A stretch of 7,504 bases of DNA from assembly GCA_001828445.1 (NCBI GenBank), contig MHYJ01000024.1, forward strand, positions 2,540 to 10,043, in the 5' to 3' direction. The position numbers and the translations under genes are program-made. This document shows, piece after piece, positions 1 to 5,992 of the stretch (its first letter is position 1; the number at the start of each line of letters is the position of its first letter). The notes under the pieces are model-generated. The model worked only from the letters and a program-made list of their open reading frames with translations. It had not been told where the DNA came from and searched no databases. This stretch comes from Planctomycetes bacterium RBG_16_43_13. GTDB taxonomy: Bacteria > Planctomycetota > MHYJ01.

Positions 1-1883
1 ATCCCGTTCATTAGCCCTGTGTCATTGTATGTAGTGCCGGTGGATGTACCCACCTGCATGAAATTACTGCAGCCGGTCTCCTGACAGCGCTCTACCTGAT
101 AACCCGTGACACCCATATTGTCAGTAGAGGCGGTCCATGCAAGTTTTACTTCACTGCCGCTAATTATGGTGGCCGTTACGTTAGAAGGTGCCGTTGGTGG
201 CGTGATATCCGGATTGTTCACGTTCGCACTTACAGTGGCGCTGCTACCAACATTGCCTGCGGCATCATAAGCCTTTGCCAGCAGGGTGTGGTAACTATTT
301 GAGGTATTGACAGTATCCCACGACCAGCTGTAGGGTGATGTTGTATCAGTCAGCGTAAGCACGCCATCTAAATAAAACTCCACACGGCTCACTCCCACGT
401 TGTCTGTCGCAGTGGCCGCAACAGCAACAGCACCACTTACGGTTCCACCATCACTTGGAGTCGTCAGGCTCACTACGGGAGGGGCAATATCCGTCAGGGT
501 ATCAAACCGGATACTGTCAAAGTAGATGGTATCTCCTGGGGTCTGACTGTAGATTGCAATCTGAAAGTTACCCAACTGCCCCGTAGGGAATACATCAGGA
601 TCTCCGTTGTAACCCTGGATCTCTGTGGAAAGGTCAATGACCACCTCATGCCAGAAGGTATCCGTTACCCTCGAAATCTTCCAACCCTGATAATCAAGCC
701 CTATACCCTCTTCCACCACCAGATGCCAGTAACCATTAACAAAGAAATATAACATCACAGACGAATTGGGGTTACTCTTCCTGTAGGCAAACACCAAACG
801 ATTAGCACCTGTGGTATCAGGCAGGGGCCCCGTCCACCCCTCACTTGCATTAGTCCTCCCACTTGGAATCATCACTGCATAGGAGTAGGCGCCAGTATAG
901 GCCGTGGCTGAACTGCGGGATGCCTGGAAACCATCCCATCCCCACCCGCCTGTAAATGCCAATGGGTCCTGCTCATCGTAGACCAGGAATGACTGGCCAA
1001 TAACAAAACCATTGTTTACCAAAACATTCACGATGGAGCTGCTGCCCAAATTTCCGACTGCATCATACGCCCTGGCCTGCAGGGCATAAACACCATCGCT
1101 GTCTATAGTTGTGTCCCATGTCCAGTTATAAGGGGATGCGGTATCGGTAAAGGCAAGTACCCCGTTTACATAAAACTTCACATAGCTCACTCCCACATTA
1201 TCTGTCGCAGTAGCCGAAATAGTGACAACGCCACTCACAGTAGCACCACCTGTTGGAGTTGTCAGGTTCACCGATGGCTGAACAGTATCTACTATTGTCT
1301 CAAACCGGATACTGTCAAAGTAGATGGTATCGCCTGGGGTCTGATTGTAAACTGCAATCTCAAAGTTACCCAACTGCCCGGTAGGGGATACATCAGGATC
1401 TCCGTTATAACCCTGTGTCTCTGTGGAAAGATCAATGACCACCTCATGCCAGAGGGTGTCCGATGACTTCGGAATCGTCCACCCCTGATAATCAATCCCT
1501 ATACCCTGTTCTGCTACCAGATGCCAGTAACCATTAACAAAGAAATACAACAACATAGACGAATTGGGATTACTCTTCCTGTAGGCAAACACCAAACGAT
1601 TCGCACCTGTGGTATTAGGCAGGGGCCCGGTCCAACCCTCACTTGAATTCGTCCGGCCGTTCGGAATCGTCACAGCATATGAGTATGTGCCGGAATAGGA
1701 CGTGGCTGAGGTACTGGAGGCATCGAAACCATCCCATCCCCAACCTCCCGTAAATGCCGAGGGGTCCTCCTCATCAAAAATCGGGAAGGTTGATTGCGTT
1801 GCTGCATTACCAATGGTGACGTTTCCTGAAAACACAGAAACCAAGATAAGCAGACATAGGAATAACCTGTATGCCCCTGGCAT
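1..1883 (-). CDS. Large exported repeat protein with bacterial Ig-like and fibronectin III domains (C-terminus beyond window)
   Basis: The frame is open from ATG at 1883 to the window edge (627 codons visible, no stop), so the gene is truncated only by the window. Residues 1-28 look like a signal peptide: a short positive start, a hydrophobic core (LFLCLLILVSVF) and a likely cleavage near Ala27-Ala28. The visible protein has two tandem units of 266 residues. Each starts with an Asp/Glu-rich motif and GGWGWDG, continues as an unrecognised beta-rich module of about 160 residues (about 34-193 and 300-459) that could be a carbohydrate-binding-like sandwich, and ends with an Ig-like domain (about 197-291 and 463-556) carrying ATATDNVGVS and AYDA.GN motifs typical of the Big_7 group. 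A fibronectin type III domain begins near residue 562. It is probably a secreted or surface adhesin, or the accessory part of a polysaccharide-active enzyme; any catalytic part would lie outside the window. The Shine-Dalgarno AGAGAGGA lies within the conserved leader element just upstream. Confidence 0.88.
   Translation of the reverse strand, partial: MPGAYRLFLCLLILVSVFSGNVTIGNAATQSTFPIFDEEDPSAFTGGWGWDGFDASSTSATSYSGTYSYAVTIPNGRTNSSEGWTGPLPNTTGANRLVFAYRKSNPNSSMLLYFFVNGYWHLVAEQGIGIDYQGWTIPKSSDTLWHEVVIDLSTETQGYNGDPDVSPTGQLGNFEIAVYNQTPGDTIYFDSIRFETIVDTVQPSVNLTTPTGGATVSGVVTISATATDNVGVSYVKFYVNGVLAFTDTASPYNWTWDTTIDSDGVYALQARAYDAVGNLGSSSIVNVLVNNGFVIGQSFLVYDEQDPLAFTGGWGWDGFQASRSSATAYTGAYSYAVMIPSGRTNASEGWTGPLPDTTGANRLVFAYRKSNPNSSVMLYFFVNGYWHLVVEEGIGLDYQGWKISRVTDTFWHEVVIDLSTEIQGYNGDPDVFPTGQLGNFQIAIYSQTPGDTIYFDSIRFDTLTDIAPPVVSLTTPSDGGTVSGAVAVAATATDNVGVSRVEFYLDGVLTLTDTTSPYSWSWDTVNTSNSYHTLLAKAYDAAGNVGSSATVSANVNNPDITPPTAPSNVTATIISGSEVKLAWTASTDNMGVTGYQVERCQETGCSNFMQVGTSTGTTYNDTGLMNG
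188..1783 (-). repeat. Two direct tandem repeats, period 798 bp, inside the exported-protein gene
   Basis: Matching landmarks recur 798 bp apart: GGGTCCT at 1762 and 964, and the equivalent Ig-domain and module borders. 798 is exactly 266 codons, so the reading frame is kept. The beta-rich module is the best conserved part: residues such as GANRLVFAYRKSNPNSS and FFVNGYWHLV are identical in both copies. The Ig-like halves have diverged more. This is an internal coding duplication rather than a mobile element. Confidence 0.85.
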
Positions 1884-1944
1884 GGGTTCCTCTCTTTCTT
1901 ATCTAAACATCCTCTCAGCTAAGGCTTAGCGGACTTCACTGAGA
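1884..1944 (-). ncRNA. Conserved leader element, copy A (hairpin + 16-nt tail at the ribosome binding site)
   Basis: Read on the minus strand, the element is a 6-bp stem (TCTCAG/CTGAGA, plus-strand 1913-1918 with 1939-1944) closing a 20-nt loop that contains GAAGTCCGCTAAGCC. A 13-nt spacer follows, then AGAAAGAGAGGAACCC, which abuts the ATG at 1883. The tail supplies the Shine-Dalgarno AGAGAGGA, so the element could control translation of the exported protein. It fills most of the 68-nt gap after the 92-aa gene. A second copy with the same loop core, the same tail and nearly the same spacing lies at 2584-2653. I did not match it to a known riboswitch family; RNA function is inferred from the shared architecture and compensatory stems. 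Confidence 0.55.
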
Positions 1945-1951
1945 TGATGAG

Positions 1952-2230
1952 TTACAGCCTGCCTGTGTCCATATAAATCAGGAAGGAAGCCGGTGTCTTG
2001 CCATCCTGAGCAAGATAGACAGTTGTTGAGGCTGGTTTTATAAGCTTTGGATCGTATTCGATTAGCCATCCCCTTTCCTCTGTCATGCACCCCTCATCCT
2101 TTCTTATCCCTTCACTGCACACGGGGCAGTAGATATGGCGGATGGCCTCTTTGGGGACCCCTTCGCCGATGAAATTCAGCGAAGCAGTGTGCTCCCAACA
2201 TTCACAGTCTCTTGTTATTGTCTCCTTCAT
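1952..2230 (-). CDS. Small Cys-rich, possibly metal-binding protein (92 aa)
   Basis: I do not recognise this family. The protein has a CxCxxH cluster near the N-terminus (Cys9, Cys11, His14) and a CPxC knuckle (Cys35, Cys38), with further Cys48 and His32. This arrangement would suit a small zinc-binding fold, but it is not a recognised zinc ribbon. The C-terminal half is rich in beta-prone residues (WLIEYD, STTVYLAQDG, ASFLIYMDTG). There is no signal peptide or membrane segment. I chose ATG 2230 over the upstream ATG 2278 because GGGGAGG sits 5 nt before it, whereas the longer form would overlap the previous gene by 77 nt. Even so the two genes overlap by 29 nt in different frames, which implies translational coupling with the DHp-like protein. 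The product may be an accessory or partner of that protein; this is inference. Confidence 0.65.
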   Translation of the reverse strand: MKETITRDCECWEHTASLNFIGEGVPKEAIRHIYCPVCSEGIRKDEGCMTEERGWLIEYDPKLIKPASTTVYLAQDGKTPASFLIYMDTGRL

Positions 2231-2507
2231 CGTTTCCTCCCCTGTTATTAAGGCACTCATGAAGCACCCTGAGGCCATGATCCACCTTCTCCAGATTCTT
2301 CATAATGCGCCTTATGTAATGTTTCATCTTCCTGTCCATCTTCTGTGAATATTGATCAGACAGGATAGATGTGTATCCTCCTATGGAGACAACCGAGCAT
2401 CTGATCTGCTGGAACAGACTATTCACAATATCATCCCACTCCTCCCGCTCTTTTAATCCGCTCTTGATCCTGGATGAACTCTTCCTCTTTTCTTTAACCC
2501 TTTCCAT
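2202..2507 (-). CDS. Stand-alone HisKA/DHp-like protein lacking the phosphoacceptor histidine (101 aa)
   Basis: Residues about 20-86 align by eye with the dimerisation/phosphoacceptor (HisKA) helices of the PAS kinase at 5993-7111. Shared positions include VSI.GY.S.L, YS..MD, HY..RI and the following helix. The kinase has SHDLKSP at the active site, whereas this protein has FQQIRCS, so the catalytic His158 aligns with Gln33 and the conserved Pro with Ser38. There is no ATPase domain, membrane segment or signal peptide. The N-terminus is strongly basic (KEKRKSSSRIK) and the C-terminus is polar. Such a piece could form a four-helix bundle and act as a competitor, dimer partner or response-regulator binder, but it cannot be a normal phosphodonor. 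AGGGG lies about 6 nt before ATG. It is the first gene after the sigma-54 promoter and overlaps the 92-aa gene. An unrelated helical bundle remains possible. Confidence 0.68.
   Translation of the reverse strand: MERVKEKRKSSSRIKSGLKEREEWDDIVNSLFQQIRCSVVSIGGYTSILSDQYSQKMDRKMKHYIRRIMKNLEKVDHGLRVLHECLNNRGGNDEGDNNKRL
2236..2242 (-). promoter_or_regulatory. Shine-Dalgarno GGGGAGG fixing the start of the 92-aa gene
   Basis: GGGGAGG lies 5 nt upstream of ATG 2230 and inside the 3' end of the preceding gene. It is a strong anti-16S match, and no comparable site precedes the in-frame ATG at 2278. Confidence 0.7.
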
Positions 2508-2576
2508 GATGACCCCTATACAGCTTTCTCTTTGACAATTTCCATAAAATGGTCTATAAAAAAAGTGCGGCCATGC

Positions 2577-2601
2577 TCAGAAAGGGTTCCTCTCTTTCTG
2601 A
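2577..2601 (-). other. 8-bp hairpin enclosing the Shine-Dalgarno-like tail of leader copy B
   Basis: TCAGAAAG (2577-2584) pairs perfectly with CTTTCTGA (2594-2601) around a 9-nt loop, which on the minus-strand RNA reads AGAGGAACC. A run of seven U follows 13 nt further downstream (2558-2564). The geometry is too loose for a classical intrinsic terminator. Copy A of the element lacks this pairing, so the hairpin is specific to copy B. Confidence 0.4.
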
Positions 2602-2653
2602 AAGGTGCAAGAGGGTCAGGTGGTTAGGGCTTAGCGGACTTCGCCACCTGACC
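2584..2653 (-). ncRNA. Conserved leader element, copy B, downstream of the sigma-54 promoter
   Basis: A perfect 10-bp stem (GGTCAGGTGG 2614-2623 with CCACCTGACC 2644-2653) closes a 20-nt loop containing GAAGTCCGCTAAGCC, the same 15-mer as copy A at 1923-1937. After a 14-nt spacer comes AGAAAGAGAGGAACCC, the same 16-mer that precedes the start codon in copy A. The stem has no sequence in common with the stem of copy A but is fully paired, which is what covariation would look like. The predicted start of the sigma-54 transcript is about 25 nt upstream, so this would be the 5' leader of the 101-aa gene. The plus strand shows TTTTCTT after the stem, so a plus-strand terminator is an alternative reading, but no plus-strand gene points at it. 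Confidence 0.55.
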
Positions 2654-2689
2654 TTTTCTTAATTTCTTCTACTCTTTACCTTTTAATAG

Positions 2690-2705
2690 AGCAATTCCCT
2701 TGCCT
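2690..2705 (-). promoter_or_regulatory. Sigma-54 (-24/-12) promoter
   Basis: On the minus strand the site reads AGGCAAGGGAATTGCT. Against the consensus TGGCACGNNNNTTGCW it keeps GGCA, the G at position 7 and TTGCT, with exactly 10 nt between the GG and GC dinucleotides; only positions 1 and 6 differ. Transcription should begin near 2679, run through leader copy B and into the 101-aa gene. A sigma-54 activator gene ends about 220 bp upstream, making it the natural candidate activator (inference). Confidence 0.72.
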
Positions 2706-2805
2706 GAATGGGACTACACTATCTTGATTGTCATAACATGTTGATATATAAGACATAATTAACATTGCAGGATAACTATCAGACTACCTTTTAGGGAAAG
2801 ATGTG

Positions 2806-2819
2806 TGGTGTTATCACCA
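2806..2819. promoter_or_regulatory. Palindrome TGGTGTTATCACCA, candidate activator binding site
   Basis: Five-base inverted arms flank a 4-bp centre, about 100 bp upstream of the -24 element, the usual distance for an NtrC-type enhancer site. Other short palindromes lie in the same stretch (GTTATAAC near 2851, AACATGTT near 2735). No binding consensus for this regulator is known to me, so the role is inferred from position only. Confidence 0.3.
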
Positions 2820-2904
2820 TAATCAGGAAAGAACTACGGAAATATATGTCGTTATAACCTATTGAAATATAATAGTAAACATGAGATTATGGGTTTTAAG
2901 TGTG

Positions 2905-2926
2905 ATTATGGGGAAAAGGCCATAAT
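2905..2926 (-). terminator. Hairpin just after the sigma-54 activator gene, weak terminator candidate
   Basis: ATTATGG (2905-2911) pairs with CCATAAT (2920-2926) around an 8-nt loop, starting 2 nt after the stop codon of the activator gene. On the minus strand the hairpin is followed by CACACTTAAAA rather than a U-run, so intrinsic termination would be poor. GATTATGGG also repeats at 2885, so a protein-binding site is equally possible. Confidence 0.3.
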
Positions 2927-2928
2927 TT

Positions 2929-4320
2929 TCAGGCAGGCCTTTTGTATTCGCTGGGGTCAATGTTGAGATGTCTTATCTTTTCATAAAAGGTCTTATAATC
3001 TATACCGGCATTCCTCGATGCCATGGAGATATTCCCCTCTGACATCTCGAGAAGATTGGAAATGTAACCTCTCTCAAACTCCTCTATGACCTTATTTCTT
3101 GCCTCCCGGAAAGGGAGATGATAGTTGGACTGTCCATTTTCTCTCCCACAAGTATCTTCGATATCAGGGTGTTCGATGGTCTCAAGCATGTCACCTTTCT
3201 GAAGGATAATAGCCTTTTCCAAAACATTCTCAAGCTCCCGGACATTGCCCGGCCAGGAATAATCCATCATTGCCTTGAGGGCAAAGGGCGAGACCCCCTT
3301 GATGCTCTTCCCTAATTTTGTATTAAAGAATCTTACAAAATGATCTATAAGCAAAGGTATGTCATTGACCCTCTCCCGGAGAGGCGGCACCTCTATATGA
3401 ATGACATTCAATCTATAGAAGAGGTCCCTGCGGAATTTTCCCTGCCTGAGATCTTCCTTTAAATCACGATTAGTGGCTGCAATAATCCGAACATCCACTT
3501 CGATTGTACGGTTGCTCCCAACCCGTTCAAACCTCTTCTCCTCAAGTACCCTGAGTAGTTTTACCTGAAGGGATGTGGTGAGTTCGCCGATTTCGTCGAG
3601 AAATACTGTTCCGCCGTTGGCGTATTCAAAGCGGCCTATCCGTTGTTTATAGGCGTTAGTAAATGACCCCTTTTCATGGCCGAAGAGTTCGCTCTCGAGG
3701 AGCGACTCCGATAGGGAGCCGCAATCTACCTTCACAAAAGGCTTGTCCTTCCTGTGGCTGTTCGCGTGGACGGCCTGGGTCAGCAGGTCTTTCCCCGTCC
3801 CTGTCTCCCCTGTGATCAGTACCGTGGCATCAGTAGGCGCGACAATTGAGACCGTTTCGTAGATCCTCTGCATCTTATGGTTCTTGCCAATGATATTGGA
3901 TAAACTGTAACGCTCCTCTATCCGCTTCTTGAGCATCCGGTTCTCTTCGAGGACCCTCTGGTGATTGAATATCCTCCCAACTACAAAGTTAAGATGTTCA
4001 GCGGAAAAGGGTTTTATCAGAAAATCTGTCGCCCCCTCCTTCATGGTAGAGACGGCAAGGTCTATCGTCCCGTAGGCCGTCATTATGATAACAGGGATGT
4101 GATAGTATCTTTCTCTGATATGATGGAGAAGTTCGAGACCATCCATGACAGGCATCTTGAAATCTGAGATGACAAGGTCAACATTCTCTGATGCAATTTT
4201 TGATAGCGCGTCCGCGCCGTTCCTGGCCAGAATAACATTGTAGTAGGCGGAACTTAACGTATGTTCAAGCTGGCTGAGAAACAGCTCCTCATCGTCGGTA
4301 ACCAGGATTTTCTTTGACAT
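2929..4320 (-). CDS. NtrC-family sigma-54-dependent response regulator (463 aa)
   Basis: This is a cytoplasmic transcription activator with the classic three-part layout. The receiver (about 3-117) has acidic Asp9, Asp10 and Glu11, phosphoacceptor Asp53, Thr81 and Lys103. The AAA+ domain (about 141-375) has Walker A GETGTGKD (171-178), Walker B VFLDEIGE (Asp242, Glu243), the [11 protein letters not shown] arginine-finger region and WPGNVREL (356-363). The C-terminal Fis-type helix-turn-helix (about 405-455) includes [22 protein letters not shown]. The sigma-54 contact loop reads GSFTNA (218-223), not the usual GAFTGA. Length is normal for the family. AGGGGA precedes the ATG by 5 nt. The gene follows the receiver-first kinase by 36 nt, so that kinase is the likely phosphodonor. 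The sigma-54 promoter downstream is the obvious local target. Confidence 0.94.
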   Translation of the reverse strand: MSKKILVTDDEELFLSQLEHTLSSAYYNVILARNGADALSKIASENVDLVISDFKMPVMDGLELLHHIRERYYHIPVIIMTAYGTIDLAVSTMKEGATDFLIKPFSAEHLNFVVGRIFNHQRVLEENRMLKKRIEERYSLSNIIGKNHKMQRIYETVSIVAPTDATVLITGETGTGKDLLTQAVHANSHRKDKPFVKVDCGSLSESLLESELFGHEKGSFTNAYKQRIGRFEYANGGTVFLDEIGELTTSLQVKLLRVLEEKRFERVGSNRTIEVDVRIIAATNRDLKEDLRQGKFRRDLFYRLNVIHIEVPPLRERVNDIPLLIDHFVRFFNTKLGKSIKGVSPFALKAMMDYSWPGNVRELENVLEKAIILQKGDMLETIEHPDIEDTCGRENGQSNYHLPFREARNKVIEEFERGYISNLLEMSEGNISMASRNAGIDYKTFYEKIRHLNIDPSEYKRPA

Positions 4321-4356
4321 TAGTTCCCCTTATACAAAAGAGAGGTCAATGGATCC

Positions 4357-5499
4357 TTAGGACCGGGGCAGTCTTACCGTAAATGAAGCCCCCTTCCCCT
4401 TCTGGCTTGTCACAGAGACCCTCCCCCTGTGAAGCTCCACGATCTTCCTGACAGTGGCGAGGCCCAGGCCTGTCCCCCGTTCTTTCGTGGTATAGAAAGG
4501 GTTAAATATCTTATCCATGTGCCTTTCATCAATACCACGGCCACTGTCTGTAAAACTTACGGCGATATGTTCTACCCCCTCTTCCCTCGTTTTAAAGGTC
4601 TTTATCGAAAGGACCCCACCCTCCGGCATCGAATCCAGGGCATTCATGATCAGATTGACGAAGACCTCCTTCATTCTGACCCCATCCATCCGGATCCTGC
4701 TGAGTTTGCGATCGAACCTCTTTTTTACAGTAACCCCCTCCCCCTTGACCCGTTCACTCAGGGCAAAAAGGCTGCAGTCTAAGACCTCATTGATGTCAAG
4801 ATTCTGAAAGTCAAGGGACAGGGGTTTTGCATAGTTCAACATCTCCGTCGCTATTGTATTGAGTGTCTCCACCCCGTTTAATATCCCCTCTACGACCTTC
4901 TTTCTGGAAGGATCATTATTAAAATGTTCTTTGATACAGTCCATCCCCATCCTTATTCTCGACAGTGGATTTTTTATCTCGTGGGCGATTCGGGCTGCCA
5001 TCTCCCCGATACAAGCCAGTCTCTTCGACATCTCCAATTCAATCTGATATTCTTCCAGTTTCTCCTCGAGGCGCCTCTTCTCCTGAACCTGCTCAAACTG
5101 GTTAATCACCCTGCTGAGGACATTCGGAAGACCCCTGAGATAACCGTGCTCCTTTACAATATAGTCATAGGCCCCTTCTTTCATGGCCTTTACAGCGACC
5201 TTTTCATCTCCAAAGCCTGTAACGATGACAACCGGGATAGTGATTCCCATCCCCTTGATGCCCTCTAACACCTCTACACCACTCATCCGGGGGAGGGAGT
5301 AGTCCAACAAGATGGCATTGTAGGAATTGTCTGAAACGGCCCGCAGACACTCCTCCCCTGTATGGACTACGTCTATTAAAAACCGGTAGTCATCCTTCCT
5401 CTTGAGGTCCTGAAGCATAGAGACCGTCAAGTCGGCGTGGTCCTCATCATCCTCTACCAGCAGTACCTTTCTTAATTCACTCGTAATCATATTCTCCAT
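4357..5499 (-). CDS. Receiver-first histidine kinase (REC-HisKA-HATPase, NtrB-like transmitter, 380 aa)
   Basis: This is a soluble kinase whose receiver precedes the transmitter. The receiver (about 10-130) has acidic Glu16, Asp17 and Asp18, phosphoacceptor Asp66, Thr94 and Lys116; the residue after the Lys is Glu rather than the common Pro. A charged coiled-coil linker (about 132-165) leads to the HisKA domain with AHEIKNPL (His173). The ATPase has N-box FVNLIMNALDSMPEGG, G1 DSGRGID (about 318-324), F-box IFNPFYTTK and G2 GTGLGLATV (about 342-350). There is no sensor domain or membrane segment, so its input is probably phosphotransfer to its own receiver. I start it at ATG 5499; TTG 5502 and ATG 5490 (GGAG just upstream) are in-frame alternatives. 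It lies about 7 nt after the single-domain regulator and 36 nt before the activator gene, its likely phosphate acceptor. Confidence 0.93.
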   Translation of the reverse strand: MENMITSELRKVLLVEDDEDHADLTVSMLQDLKRKDDYRFLIDVVHTGEECLRAVSDNSYNAILLDYSLPRMSGVEVLEGIKGMGITIPVVIVTGFGDEKVAVKAMKEGAYDYIVKEHGYLRGLPNVLSRVINQFEQVQEKRRLEEKLEEYQIELEMSKRLACIGEMAARIAHEIKNPLSRIRMGMDCIKEHFNNDPSRKKVVEGILNGVETLNTIATEMLNYAKPLSLDFQNLDINEVLDCSLFALSERVKGEGVTVKKRFDRKLSRIRMDGVRMKEVFVNLIMNALDSMPEGGVLSIKTFKTREEGVEHIAVSFTDSGRGIDERHMDKIFNPFYTTKERGTGLGLATVRKIVELHRGRVSVTSQKGKGASFTVRLPRS

Positions 5500-5506
5500 C
5501 AACCCA

Positions 5507-5986
5507 TTATGAAACTGGCAAGGTATTAGTAAATATCCAATAGGATTTTATATTCTTTATCTTTTCAACATAATCTTTAAACCTGACAGGCTTTGTCACA
5601 TAACTATTGGCCCCATATTTATAACCCTGAATCACATCGCCATCTTCCGATGATGTGGTAAGAAGCACCACCGGTATGGTCTGCAGGTCAGGATCTGCCT
5701 TGATCCTTTTTAAGACCTCAAATCCATCAATCCTGGGGAGTCTTATGTCCAGAAGGATGAGGTCAGGTCTTGCAGAGTCATTGTCATAGATATATTGGAG
5801 AGCCTCCTCTCCGTCGCCGGCCACATGAATCATACTGCCGATACCATTCTCCTTCAATGCATTCATCGTCAATTCAACATGATCGGGGTCATCCTCTACA
5901 AGGAGTATGCTTACTTCTTTCCGGTGACTGGTATATCCGTTGGTATATCCATTATTGTGGCTATCGCAGATTTGATTGTTTTCCAT
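5507..5986 (-). CDS. Single-domain response regulator, Rcp1-like (159 aa)
   Basis: The protein is a receiver domain (about 25-150) preceded by a polar, Asn/Gly/Tyr-rich N-terminal tail (NNGYTNGYTSHRK), with no output domain. Acidic residues Glu31, Asp32 and Asp33, phosphoacceptor Asp80 (LILLDIRLPRIDGFEVL), Thr110 and Lys132-Pro133 are all present, so it should be competent for phosphorylation. The extended segment after the phosphoacceptor (ADPDLQTIPVVLLTTS) is typical of Rcp1-type regulators that pair with PAS or phytochrome kinases. It starts 6 nt after the PAS kinase, with AGGTGA about 6 nt before the ATG, which fits being that kinase's direct partner. Its role is probably a phosphate shuttle or protein-protein signal to the next kinase. 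Confidence 0.92.
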   Translation of the reverse strand: MENNQICDSHNNGYTNGYTSHRKEVSILLVEDDPDHVELTMNALKENGIGSMIHVAGDGEEALQYIYDNDSARPDLILLDIRLPRIDGFEVLKRIKADPDLQTIPVVLLTTSSEDGDVIQGYKYGANSYVTKPVRFKDYVEKIKNIKSYWIFTNTLPVS

Positions 5987-5992
5987 GACTGG

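Larger units (their letters stand above)
2706..2928. other. AT-rich intergenic stretch upstream of the sigma-54 promoter
   Basis: I see no gene here. The stretch is much richer in A+T than the flanking genes and contains short palindromes and several copies of ATTATGG or its complement CCATAAT (2817, 2886, 2905, 2920). It looks like an upstream regulatory region for the sigma-54 promoter combined with the 3' end of the signalling operon. Confidence 0.5.

Noticed and set aside
1702..1929. 75-codon plus-strand frame and other plus-strand frames across the window
   Set aside because: They lie opposite well-supported minus-strand genes, have no recognisable domains or good ribosome sites, and read as shadows of the real genes.
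1884..2653. Identity of the repeated element as a c-di-GMP, TPP or SAM riboswitch
   Set aside because: The conserved cores I know for these families are absent; the isolated CTGAGA is only part of the stem in copy A.
1884..2653. CRISPR array or insertion-sequence ends
   Set aside because: Only two copies exist, about 700 bp apart, in the same orientation with genes between, with no spacer regularity, inverted termini or transposase.
2613..2660. Plus-strand intrinsic terminator (perfect stem followed by TTTTCTT)
   Set aside because: No plus-strand gene leads into it, and the sister copy at 1884-1944 keeps the loop and tail but has no T-run, so termination does not explain the pair.
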